This document shows, in pieces, positions 1-11,320 of a stretch of DNA of 64,000 nt; position 1 is the first letter of the stretch, and each line of letters begins with the position of its first letter. A program made the position numbers and the translations under genes. Source of the stretch: Citrus sinensis (taxonomy: Eukaryota > Streptophyta > Magnoliopsida > Sapindales > Rutaceae). The stretch spans positions 2,082,501-2,146,500 of the forward strand of contig NC_068559.1 in assembly GCF_022201045.2 (NCBI RefSeq), read 5' to 3'. The notes beneath the pieces were generated by a model that saw only the letters and a program-made list of their open reading frames with translations, was not told the origin of the DNA and made no database searches.

Positions 1-265
1 TCTAGTCTAACTATAGATTTGACCAATACATCCGCAAAATTTATCATGACACGAGTTTACAAAAATATGGAAGAATTGAAAAAATTATTCTTCTTTCCCG
101 TAATGCCACACAATTGCCTCATTTGGGAGGGAAAAATTCTCAATGTTGTTCATTTTTATCAAAATAAACAAAAAAAAAAAAAAACAGGGAATCATATAAT
201 ACTAATAATAAAAAAACAGATAGAATTTTAATTAATGAAAGCGATACAAAAATAAAAACAAAAGT

Positions 266-423
266 GTATACTTTGGGGCAGCATTTGCCGTTCCGACGCT
301 TGAAGGTCTGCCACAGAAAAAAAAAATATAATAAATCAAATTTATATTAAATAAAAACAATTCTTCTTTTTTCAATAATAATATTTTTGGAAATCAGAAA
401 GATAAAACATTTTCGCAAACCAT
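266..423 (-). pseudogene. RPS26 (eS26) 5' fragment, decayed duplicate
   Basis: This is the left-hand duplicate of the intact S26 gene at 25,098-26,552. The ATG-only first exon (421-423, followed by a GT donor) and part of exon 2 (272-307, both splice sites kept) can be aligned. Exon 2 has lost 57 bp between two GCCG repeats, so only 12 of 31 codons remain; the loss is in frame. Just upstream of the ATG the copy joins directly to sequence matching about 27,140 of the other copy, so roughly 560 bp holding the 5'UTR and probable promoter is missing. The later exons would lie left of the window and were not seen. Loss of function is inferred; expression cannot be judged. Confidence 0.85.
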
Positions 424-2043
424 TCTGTTTTCTTCAAGGGATGATCTCCCCTTTCCAATTTTTGACAACCACGCCTAATCCAATCATCATTTCTTCTGAA
501 GTTGACATTGCTGCATGAGTAAAAAAGAATGTTAAAATTGAATTATTCATTTGGAAGAATATCATGACGCAATTAAACAAAAACTGAATATTTTATCTTT
601 CGTACTCTCTCAATAATTTTGACTGCATACTTTTTCTGAAAAAAAAAAAAAAAAAACTCATATCTAGATTCAGTCACAAAGCCAAATCTCTCTAATCATA
701 CGTCTATATTAAGAAACACAAATAAGAGATTCCAAGAACTTGTTAACACCCTTTTGGAATAATTGATTCTGGATTTTCATACTTGGATAATGGCTTTTGC
801 TTGGATATCTCTCCAATCACTCAAACCCTTTCACACAATTGATTGAATCTCACTTGCTTGATTTATATTACATCGAGATTTTGAGCCTGGCATGGTTAAG
901 GAGTTTTAAAAGTGTAAAAAATTGAGTGATTGAAAAATGGGAGAAACCTGTAGTGTAACTGTGGTACTGTGCCAAAGTTGCATTCAGTCGTTGGATGTCA
1001 GTGGATCCTACTAATCTAAGTGCATCCAACGGCTGGATACAACTGTGGCATGGTACCACAGTTGCACCGTAGCCTGATCCTGAAAAATAATAGAGCTGAA
1101 AATGAGAGAAAATTTAGAATTATGGGAATTTTATTGGGGAAGAAAAAGTATTGTAAACTCAATGATGGGGTGATTAAGAAATAGGCCGAATAAAAAATAA
1201 AAAGAATTTAAATATCATCACTCAAATTTAATTGTATTTTTATTAAAAACATTAACCGGTGATTTCTATTTAAAGGAATAATATTTAAGTCCCTCAAATT
1301 TTTTATTTTTAACTGCTTGTATCTTTTTCTAAAACTTATTATACTCATAAGATATCAATATTTAATGTTCAAAATGACTTTTTCTAAATATTAAAACAAT
1401 TATTATTATTATTATTATTATTTGTTGTAATATAGTGGTAGGGATAAAAATCTAAGGGTGACAAAAAAATTGGTATTTAATAGAATTTTCGTAATGACAA
1501 AAAGTAAATGGACCCAAGTGATAAAACAATATAATTGATGGACAAAAGATCATTTTTCATTTGTGTTGCCGACACCGTAGTTTGGTTTACGCTTCCCGAC
1601 CCATGATATTCAAGTCCCGGTACCTTTGTCATCCCATAAAATTGTCCATAATTAAAATAAGGCATGTTTTATATTCTGTGGCTAATATTTAGAGCAAATG
1701 AATTTTCCAAGTCCTCCCATAAAGATATCATATCCCAACATAATCTTCAACCATTTTAATGGTTAAAATTACAAGAGAAGTCGTATCTATGTTTTATCAC
1801 AATTGTTTGGCAACCACCAAATTGGCCGTATAAAGCCATTGATGAATCAGAAAAAGATACCATTGTCGAAAACTTGGCCATTGTGGTCCCTGATGTATAA
1901 AACTGACCATAGGATTAGCAAAGGTTTGTCAGCTAGCGGAACTTACGTGTACGTCATGCACACTTAAATGTTATCTATATACTGTGTAGGCATTGCTCTG
2001 AACTAACCTCTTCATTCAGAGTCCCCGAGTCAGCTGCAAGGGA
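424..2043. other. Intergenic, 5' flank of P450 copy A
   Basis: No coding sequence is supported. Most of the stretch aligns with the flank of the second P450 at about 27,140-28,670, with small indels. A difference of roughly 250 bp around 930-1,180 includes a MITE. The last 150 bp are nearly identical in the two copies, including a CTATATA motif about 65 bp before the P450 start, so the proximal promoter is shared. Confidence 0.7.
951..1068 (+). mobile_element. MITE with ~28-bp inverted termini (family copy 1)
   Basis: The ends form an imperfect inverted repeat built around AACTGTGGTAC and its complement. The centre contains CTAATCTAAGTGCAT. A second copy in opposite orientation lies at 63,469-63,584; its reverse complement aligns along the full ~117 bp. 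No protein is encoded. The superfamily is unclear because no target-site duplication could be set with certainty. Confidence 0.75.
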
Positions 2044-3353
2044 ATGGCCATGAATAATCTTTCAGCAGAATCAACTGTTGCTGCAGCAATTTCAGCCTTA
2101 GTGATATTCCTCTCAATTTTCCTCTTGATTTCAAGAAATGGGCAAAAAAGGACACTCAAGAATAAGCAAGCTCAACAAGCACCGGTAGCAGAGGGAGCAT
2201 GGCCTTTGATAGGCCACCTACATCTCTTACGAGGGCCAGAGCCAGCTCACAGAGTTTTGGGCAACCTGGCTGACAAATATGGAACAATATTCACTATGAA
2301 GTTGGGGGTGAAACATGCTTTAGTGGTGAGCAACTGGGAAATTGCCAAGGAGTGTTTTACCACAAATGACAAAGCTTTTGCAGGTCGCCCCAAAACAATG
2401 GCCGTAGAGCTTATGGGGTACAACTTTTTGGTCATAGGCTTCGCACCATATGGCAACTACTGGCGTCAGTCACGTAAGATAGTGACAATTGAGCTTCTGT
2501 CAAATCGTCGCCTTGAGAAGCTCAAACACGTACGTGAATCTGAAGTGAAGGCTTCAATCCAGAGGTTATACAAGAATTGCATAAGTAGCAGCAGTTCACG
2601 TAAAGTAGTTTCGGTGGAGATGATCCATTGGCTCGAGGGCACAGCACTTGACATTATTTTGAGAATAATTGCCGGAAAACGTCACACTTCACAATCAGAA
2701 GAGGCTAATGATTGGCAACAGCAAATAACAAAGATCGCTGCCTTGTCTGGTCAGTTCGTGGTGTCCGATGCGTTGCCCTTTCTGAGACGGTTAGATATCG
2801 GTGGATATGAGAGATTAATGAGCAAGACAGCTAAATATTTTGACATCATTTTGCAAGAATGGGTGGATGAGCACAAGATGAAAAGAGTTTCTGGTGAAGT
2901 TAAGGGCGACGAGGATTTCATATATGTGTTGTTGTCCCTACTTGATGATAATGCAGAGCAGCTTCCCGATTGCGAAGCTGACACTGTCATTAAAGCAATC
3001 TGCTTGGTATAATATATCCTCATGAAATGCTTGTGGTGTGTTTGTGTTTGTATTGTAATATGAATGTCACAGATTTCTTACTGCTTTTAATTTGCAGACT
3101 CTAATCGTAGCGGCTGCAGAGACCACAGTAGTTACATTGACATGGGCTATTGCTTTACTTCTCAACAATCCCGAGGTTCTGAAGAAGGCACGAGATGAAA
3201 TAGACATTTAGGTTGGCACTGAAAGGCCAGTGAATGAATTAGACACGAGAAATTTGGTTTACTTGCAGGCCATTATCAAGGAAACAATGCGTTTATACCC
3301 TGCTGGACCACTTTTACTACCTCACGAGTCTATAGAAGAATGCGTCGTCAATG

Positions 3354-3358
3354 GTTAC
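3354..3358 (+). repeat. Target-site duplication of copia element (left)
   Basis: GTTAC directly before the 5' LTR; the same five bases follow the 3' LTR at 21,261-21,265. They belong to the P450 exon and mark the insertion point. Confidence 0.95.
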
Positions 3359-4023
3359 TGTGAGATGAATGAATCAAGTTTGGTTCCAGAAACGACCACG
3401 TTTTGGAGCTGTAAAGCTTCATTAAACTCACGTGCTTCTCAGCTGGTTAGCAACAGAAAACGAATTGATCAAAACGACAGGACTTGAGCGCGTTTTGCAT
3501 ATCAGTTTAAGTAACCACGTGAGGAAGCATGTGACGAAGGTTATCAGAGTTCGTTAAGGTTGTTAAACCACGTGGCATCGAGCTGTTTATTCTGGAAATC
3601 AAGCTGGCTACCTAGAACAGAGTATAAAGGCTGAGTTTCTGAGGTGATTCATGACGATCTTCATGAGTCTTGCAGAGAGGGTTTGCAAAGAGAGAAAGTG
3701 TTAATCTGTTCTCTGTAACGTCTGTTGTAAGGCTCTGTAACAATCTCCATTGTAATATCAATAAAGCTCATCTTGAGGCTTCTCCCGTGGATGTAAGCTG
3801 AGCATTCCATGCTCAGCTGAACCACGTTAATCTTGGTGTCTGTGGTTCTTTTCTTGGTTCTTGTTTCAGTTTCTTGTTTGTGTTCATTGCTATTGTGCTT
3901 TGTTGTTCTTGGGTGAATTCGTCTGAATAAATCTTGGGGGTGTGCAACTTGCATTGACTAAATCACAAGCATCCTAGGGCAGTGGTCAGTTTAGTTTGGT
4001 TATAGGCTTGCTGATTCACTACA
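3359..4023 (+). repeat. Copia 5' LTR
   Basis: It begins TGTGAGATGAATG and ends GATTCACTACA. It holds a TATA box (TATAAA, 3,623-3,628) and an AATAAA at about 3,759. After that comes a perfect 10-bp hairpin at 3,796-3,818. CACGTG/CCACGT motifs occur several times upstream of the TATA box and may be bZIP/bHLH sites. Confidence 0.95.
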
Positions 4024-4025
4024 AT

Positions 4026-4037
4026 TGGTATCAAAGC
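4026..4037 (+). other. Copia primer-binding site
   Basis: TGGTATCAAAGC lies two bases after the LTR. It matches the usual plant initiator-methionine tRNA primer site TGGTATCAGAGC with one mismatch. Confidence 0.85.
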
Positions 4038-4064
4038 TGTGGTGTTCTGTGATCAAGTCCAAGT

Positions 4065-7000
4065 ATGGTGTCTTCTAAGGTCGATATAGAAAAATTCACA
4101 GGCAAGAATGATTTCAATATGTGGAAGATTAAAATGGAAGCCTTGCTGATCACTCAGGGTTTGGGAGATGCATTTGAGCCTGAAATGAAGGAAGGTAAAG
4201 GGGTTTCTTCATCAAAGACTCCAGAGGAATTTGCTGAAATTCATAAAAAGGCCAGGAGTACAATAATCCTGAGTCTTGGTGATTCTGTCATTAGAGAAGT
4301 GGCCAAAGAAAAGACAGTGGCTGGATTATGGAGCAAACTGGGAAGTCTTTATATGACCAAGTCTCTTGCAAATAGACTCTACATCAAGAAGAGGATGTTT
4401 ACACTGAAAATGGTGGAAGGAGCTTCACTGGAAGAACACATTGATGAGTTTAACAAGGTATGTGATACCCTGGAAACCATTGATGCAGCTTTGGATGATG
4501 AAGGGAAGGCTCTCTTGCTTATCAGTTCATTACCAAAGTCCTATGAAAACTTGGTTGATGCCCTGATGTATGGAAGACAAACCCTAACACTTGATGAAGT
4601 AAAATCTGCCCTGAATACTAGGGAACTTCAAACTAAGCAAGGACATTTGGAGAATAGTGGAAGTGAAGGACTGACAGCAAATGTGAAGACTAACAAGAAG
4701 AAGAAGAAAGGCAAATCCAAGAACAAAGAAAGAGATCTAAAATGCTTTCAGTGTCACAAAGAAGGCCATTTTAAGAAGGATTGCCCAGAAAAGAAATCAA
4801 AGACAAAAGATTCAAGAAATCAAAGTGGAGATGCTGCTGTAGTAGAAGAGGAAGGATATGAGTCTGCTGGTGTATGTGTGGCAACAGAAAACAGCCAAAA
4901 AGGTAAATGGGTTCTGGACTCTGGATGTACCTTTCACATGTGCCCTTTTAGAAATTACTTTAATGAATATCAAGCATTTGATGGAGGTAGAGTGATGATG
5001 GGTAATAACTCTATTTGTAAAATCATTGGAATTGGGAATGTAAGTCTTAAACTACATGATGGTTCTATAAGAGTACTTAGGCAAGTCAGGCATGTACCAG
5101 ACTTGAAAAGAAATCTAATTTCTCTTGGAGTGTTGGACCAAATAGGGTGTAGAATTAAGCTTGAATCTGGTGAATTGAGTGTTCTGAATGGTTCAAACCT
5201 AGTCATGAAAGGGACTAGGAAGAATGGGGTTTACATCTTAGATGGTGAGGTGATATCTGGAGTAGCTGATGTATCCATTAAGCATACTGAAGATAAAACC
5301 AGGCTATGGCATATAAGGTTGGGGCACATGAGTGAGAGAAGGTTAAAAGAGCTAGCAAAACAAGGGTTGTTTGGTTCTGACAAGATTGGAAATCTGGAGT
5401 TTTGTGAAGATTGTGTTCTAGGGAAGTCTTCAAGGGGAAGCTTCAAAAGGTCTAGTCAGAAATCAAATGAGAGGCTGGATTATGCACACTCAGACTTGTG
5501 GGGGCCTGCACAATGTGTATCTCTGGGAGGGAATAGGTATTTTTTATCCATCATAGATGATTTCTCTAGGAAAGTCTGGGTATATGTGTTAAAAAACAAG
5601 GATCAGACTTTTGAGAAGTTTAAAGAATGGAAACAGATGGTAGAAAACCAAACTGGAAAAAGATTGACAAAACTGAGGACTGATAATGGTCTTGAATTCT
5701 GCAACCAGCCATTTGACAACTTTTGTGCAAATGAGGGTATAGCAAGACACAGGACAGTAAGGATGACCCCACAACAGAATGGGTTAGCTGAGAGGATGAA
5801 CAGGACCCTTATGGAGAGGGTAAGATGTATGCTGATTCAGTCCAAACTCCCAAAAATATTGTGGGCAGAAATCTTACTCACAGCTTGTTACCTTGTCAAC
5901 CTGAGCCCCTCTACTGGAATCAATTTCAAAACACCTTTCGAAACGTGGTCAGGGAAAACTGCTGACTATGGGATTCTTAAAGCTTTTGGCTGCCCAGCTT
6001 ATGTTCATGTCAGTCAAGGTAAGCTAGCTGCTAGAGCCTTGAGAGGCATTTTCATAGGCTATCCAGAAGGAGTCAAAGGGTTTAAAGTTTAGTGCACTGA
6101 CCTTAATCTACCAAAATGTATAGTAAGCAGGGATGTGGTGTTCAATGCGGGCAGTTTGATGAAGATGAATCATGAACCTGATCTGGAAACTGAAAATTCA
6201 AGACTAACAGAGAAGTTAGAGTTTGAGGTGGAGCCATCTACTTTCAGAAACACAACTGAAGCTGCAGAATCAGATGATGTTCCTGAAATCACTGATGACA
6301 CACAGGCACCTCAAGATCAGTCAAGTTCTCAGGAGCAAATCAGAGAATACCAGCTCACCAGAGATAGACAAAAAAGGCAGATTAAACCAACAAGAAGATA
6401 TGGCTATGCAGATTTAATAGGTTTTGCTCTTGCAGCTGCAAAAGATATAGATGATGAGGAACCAAAGAATTTTAAGGAAGCAACCCAGAGCCTGTTCAAA
6501 GAAGAATGGCAGAGAGCTATGGATGATGAAATGGCCTCCCTCTATAAAAACAACACATGGGAGCTGGTTAAGAAGCCTGGAAATAGGAGAGTGGTTGGCT
6601 GCAAATGGATTTTCAAAATCAAGGAAGGCACAAATGGATCTGAACCAAGGAGATTCAAGGCCAGACTTGTGGCCAAGGGTTATACACAAAAGGAGGGGAT
6701 AGATTTTAAAGAAGTGTTTTCTCCAGTGGTCAGACATGCCTCAATTAGAGTTATATTAGCCATAACAGCTGTGCAAGACATGGAGCTTGATCAACTCGAT
6801 GTCAAGACAGCATTTCTGCATGGAAGGCTTGAGGAAGAAATACTGATGTCCCAGCCTGAAGGGTATGAGATCCCAGGGAAGGAAGACCATGTGTGTCAGC
6901 TAAAGAAGTCACTCTATGGGCTTAAGCAGTCTCCCAGACAGTGGTACCTCAGATTTGATGAATTCATGCAACTACATGAGTTTATCAAATGCAGCTATGA

Positions 7001-8030
7001 CTGTTGTGTTTACTACAAGACAATCAAGGATGGTTTGTACATATACCTCCTTCTATATGTAGATGACATGTTGGTTGCTTGCAAAGATAGAGAAGAAATT
7101 GATAAGCTCAAGGTGCTGCTGAATTCAGAATTCGAAATGAATGATTTGGGGTATGCAAGGAAGATTCTAGGAATGGAGATCAGAAGAAATAGAAGTAAAG
7201 GGATCATGTTTCTATCACAAGAAAAATACTTGAGAAAGGTGTTAGAAACATTTGACATGAGCAAGGCTAAACCTGTGCAACTACCATTGGCTTCACATTT
7301 CAGGTTAAGCAATTTACAGTGCCCTCAAACAGAAGCTGAAAAGCAAGATATGGCAAGTGTACCCTATGCAAATGCAGTAGGCTGCCTTATGTATGCAATG
7401 GTCTTAACTAGACCAGACACATCTCATGCTGTCAGTGTAGTCAGCAGATACATGGCACAACCTGGGGAAGACCATTGGAAGGCAGTAAAATGGATACTCA
7501 GGTATCTCAATGGCACTGTAAATTGGGGTCTGATGTATGGCAAAACAGGAGCAAGTAATGAGGTTCTGAAGGGGTATGTTGACTCAGATTATGCAGGGGA
7601 TTTAGATAGGAGAAGGTCTCTTACAGGATACTTGTTCATGTTAAATGGTTGTGCTGTAAATTGGAAGGCAACACTACAAAGTGTAGTAGCTCTTTCAACT
7701 ACTGAAGCTGAGTATACAGCTGCTACAGAAGCTGTAAAAGAAGAACTTTGGCTCAAGGGGTTGGTGACAGAGCTGGGATTACATTAGAAGTCAGTATCAG
7801 TCTATTGTGACAGCTCAAGTGCCATACACTTGAGTAAAAACCCTGCACACCATGAAAAGACAAAGCATATAGACATTAAGCTCCATTTTATCAGAAATGA
7901 AGTGTCAAGGGGTGCTGTGAAAATGGTGAAGATTCATATTGATGAGAATCCTGCAGATGCATTTACAAAGGTGATTCCTGTGGCTAAGTTCAGAGCTTGC
8001 CTGGACCTAGCTGGCTTGTGCAGTCAGTAA
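4065..8030 (+). pseudogene. Copia gag-pol polyprotein, two in-frame amber stops
   Basis: One reading frame of 1,322 codons runs from the ATG at 4,065 to the TAA at 8,028. It is broken only by TAG at 6,090-6,092 and TAG at 7,785-7,787. Domains in order: UBN2-type gag; CCHC knuckle CFQCHKEGHFKKDC near residue 227; aspartic protease DSGCT near 285; integrase zinc-binding region near 416 and its acidic triad (HSDLWGP near 475, RTDNG near 538, AERMNR near 573); reverse transcriptase YVDDM near 998; and RNase H with DSDYAG near 1,173 and KHIDIKLHFIR near 1,267. From family conservation the first stop probably replaced Trp and the second Gln. The first stop falls between integrase and RT, so only gag, protease and integrase could be made. 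Confidence 0.95.
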
Positions 8031-8034
8031 TATG
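8030..8034 (+). repeat. Target-site duplication of gypsy element (left)
   Basis: ATATG; the first A is the last base of the copia stop codon. The same five bases follow the other LTR at 20,534-20,538. Confidence 0.95.
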
Positions 8035-9394
8035 TGTTGTGCAAATTTTAATGTACTCGCAAGCGCACGAATCTATTGTAGTATAGACTAATGGTGACGA
8101 GTGTCGATCCCACGAGGAGGTGGATTTTAATTATATGTAGAATTAATTTTGTAAATGGGTAGTTGGATTTATGGTGGAAATGATTTGGAATATACTAATA
8201 ATTAAATTAAAATGGCGAGAATAAATTCTAAAATTGGAATTGCAATTGAGAGAATAAATTGAAGAGAAAATCTATTAAATTGACGTACTTGGGTATCTGG
8301 ATCCGTATCAACATGCATCATGGGCTAAATATTCCTTAGTAATACCAATTAAATCATGAGGGGGGAATCCACACCTCATGAACCACGCTCTAATCAATAT
8401 GGTGCTAAGGGCTTATCGTGCCAAATAATAATAACCTTGTACCAGAGGGCCGGTGAAACCAAGGCGGTACTAGACAAGATTAGTATTATTTGTCGACGAG
8501 AAGTCAAAACATCCACAAAAACTAGAGGGGAAGAGAAAATAAATTTACCAAATTAAGCCCGTGACACATGTTGAGACTTCACCTTCAACCCAAGCTTGAA
8601 AGAAAATTAGCCACTCATAATTGAACTAGGGGCAAAATGGGAATTTATTAAAATACAAAGAAAATACAAGATGGAGAGGGAATTACAGAAAATGGATCCC
8701 AAAAATGGATTCAGAGATATCAAATTAGGGGGGGGAGGCCCCCTTTTTATAGATACATGGAGTAAATCATGGCCATCGGATTAAAAACAGTTTGGACGCT
8801 CAGGATTGCGCCACGTCATCAGTCAACAGTCCACGGTTTGACCACGCGGATGAACAGTAACACGGTTTGACCCGACTTTGAACAGTAACGCGGTTTGGTT
8901 GAAAATAATCCTGTGTGATGCATGCACCGTACGCGAGATTTTTCGTCCACTGATATGCTGCCACGTCACCATCAACAGTGCATAAGAATTTTAGTCCAAC
9001 AGGATCGTGACACCTCATCAGTCAATGCCACATCATCGGTCAATGCCACGTCATCATCCGTTTATGTGAACAGTGTCGTGAACAGTAACGTATACAGTAC
9101 CGTACACGTGAATAGTACCGTACATGTGAATAGTGCCATTTTTCCTTTTATGCTCCTCCTAAGGTTTTCGACCGTCCTGAGTTCAAAAGTGATGTCCGTT
9201 TTGCCGTCTGATCTCTCCTTTATTGTGAAATGACTATAATGCCCCTAAAATACATAAAATACTTAATTAAAATAAAACACATGTAATTAAATCACAAGAA
9301 GGTTAAATATATAACAGTAAGGGTTGTTAGTAAGACTTAAAATGTAAAATGACGGTTTTCTCCTTTATAAATATGCATTTTCTAACACTCAACA
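8035..9394 (-). repeat. Gypsy 3' LTR
   Basis: 1,360 bp. On the minus strand it begins TGTTGAGTG and ends CACAACA. A TATA box (CTATAAAAAGG, minus strand) lies at 8,742-8,752. The region 8,810-9,140 is rich in repeated GAACAGTAACG, CGGTTTGACC and ACGTCATCA words that look like stacked regulatory sites. This copy lacks one 26-bp unit present in the 5' LTR. Confidence 0.95.
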
Positions 9395-9406
9395 CACCCC
9401 CCAACC
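9395..9406 (-). other. Gypsy polypurine tract
   Basis: On the minus strand GGTTGGGGGGTG abuts the 3' LTR, the expected position and composition for plus-strand priming. Confidence 0.85.
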
Positions 9407-11320
9407 AGCTTATTGCTAGTCCCTAGCAAATAAAGCGAAAATAAAATTCAAATTCAAAATATATATATTTTTTTAATAGAAACACTCGTATTTATTCCAT
9501 CAGATTAATGATAGCAATCAAATAAAAGTATAAGCATTATCTCCAGTCTAAAGCAACATCACACCCACATCAACCATCCACATGAATTAGCCCAGTAGAC
9601 TTTGTTTTAGCTACTCTCAAGAATGACATGTCAAACCCCAAAATCTCACTGGAAGTAGTGACACTCTCACAAATAAATTAATCCCAATAAAAATAGTCAC
9701 TCCAATGAATGGTAATTGAGAGAGAAAATAATAAAGAAGTGATATCACATGCTCTCACCAAGATGAAATAAATATGCCCTCAGCTTAGAAATAATACGAT
9801 CTCAAGTCAAATAAAATGTTAGTCAACCCACTTTATTTATCTTTTTTTTTTTTAATTATGCATCACTACATCTTTTTAGCCCATATAACTATCTTCTACT
9901 TCGGACTATAGTTCCCTAAAATCAAGAAGGACTTTTATTAGGACGTAACGTAGGCTAGGGACATGGTTAACAAAGAAGGGAAATAAGGAAAACAAAGTGT
10001 ATGTTTGAGAAAAATGCAGAGAATTTTTTTTTTTTTTTTGGAAGTTGCAAGGTGGATTTCACCTATTTTTATTCTTTTGAAACAACAACTTTTGTTTTTG
10101 TTTTTGTTTTTGTTTTTTTGTTTTTGTTTTTTTTTTTTTTTGCTTTTATTTGGCATAACTTCACTGAACAAAATAATTATTTACATTTTCTCAAACATAA
10201 ATAGGTGATGGAACTTATAAGACATCGGGTAATACTCCAAATCGGAGTGGGTCAAGATGATAAGTTGACAAAGAAAATGTTTTTTTTTTTTAAAGGCTCA
10301 AAAGGGTTAACTATGGATATTTAATAAAATGGATGGCTAGAAAGGCTCAAACGGATCAAAGATGGCCTTTCCATCGTCTTTTATGGCTCTGAATAACCTT
10401 CCATATCTACTAGTTAGATGGGCCTCCAAATGTAGCAACACACTTTTTTTTTTTTTATTAAGGGTTAACTCAAAAGAAATTTAGAGATCGTGTATACAAT
10501 AATAAACTGTTAAGCTGTATAAAGAATGGGCAAAAGGGTTACTCTCCAAGAAAAATGATAGGCTCAAAAACTCACTTGGTACTTATTATGACATGTTCAT
10601 TCCTTCAAGCAACTCATATATGTCTCCAACATCAACATGTAGAGTAGCAAACATAATGTAACATCACTTAAGACCAAAGATAATACAAATACTAAAATTT
10701 AAATTAATCATGTCACCCAATGTTAAAACAAATCAAAAAAAAATTTTTTTTTAAAAAAAACATTCTACCCCCCAACCTATTCTAAACATAAAAAAGAAAA
10801 AAATATGCATGCAGAAATGTGAAAATGATGTAGAAAAATTAATTTAGAAAAGTTACATTTAAAATGATAGAAAAGAAAATGATTTTTTTATTATTTTTTT
10901 TAAAGAAGATGCGTTTCTAGAGGAACTACACTCCATATTCAGCCATCTTCGACTCAAAAGTTGGAAAATGCATTTTTATAGAGGATAAATTAAAAAGAAG
11001 AAAAATAAACATAAACACATAATAAAGAAAAAAGAAAATGTCTTAATTTTTTTTTTTAAGTTTTTTTTTTTTAATTTTTTTTTTAAACTATGAAGATGCG
11101 TTTCTAGAGTCACTACACTCCATATTCAGCCATCTTCAACTCAAAAAGTTAGCAACAGTTAGTTTCTACAACAAAAAATTAGTAAAAACTTAACCAAAAT
11201 TTCATAATTGTCGACTATTCCCTCCCCCCAACCAGAACGAAACATTGTCCTCGATGTTTGAAATGAAAGAAGTAGAGTTTAGAAGACATCACCTGGGTGG
11301 TGCAACACAGAAGAAAATAT
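9407..11320 (-). other. Gypsy 3' noncoding region with direct repeats
   Basis: No coding sequence is supported. The stretch is AT-rich with long T runs on the plus strand (10,026-10,040, 10,090-10,141, 11,048-11,084). A ~58-bp unit, starting GAAGATGCGTTTCTAGAG and ending near CATCTTCRACTCAAAA, occurs twice at 10,905-10,961 and 11,092-11,150. Each unit is itself partly self-complementary (GAAGATG/CATCTTC). Confidence 0.7.

Noticed and set aside
3661..3954. 97-codon antisense frame in the copia LTR (also 20,898-21,191)
   Set aside because: Identical in both LTRs, antisense to the promoter region and without recognisable motifs; explained by LTR sequence.
8356..9233. Open frames inside the gypsy LTR (repeated at 19,469-20,372)
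   Set aside because: They arise from repeated LTR words, are present in both LTRs and have no protein similarity I can see.
10001..10208. Phe/Leu-rich open stretches
   Set aside because: They are translations of poly-T runs in the noncoding part of the gypsy element.
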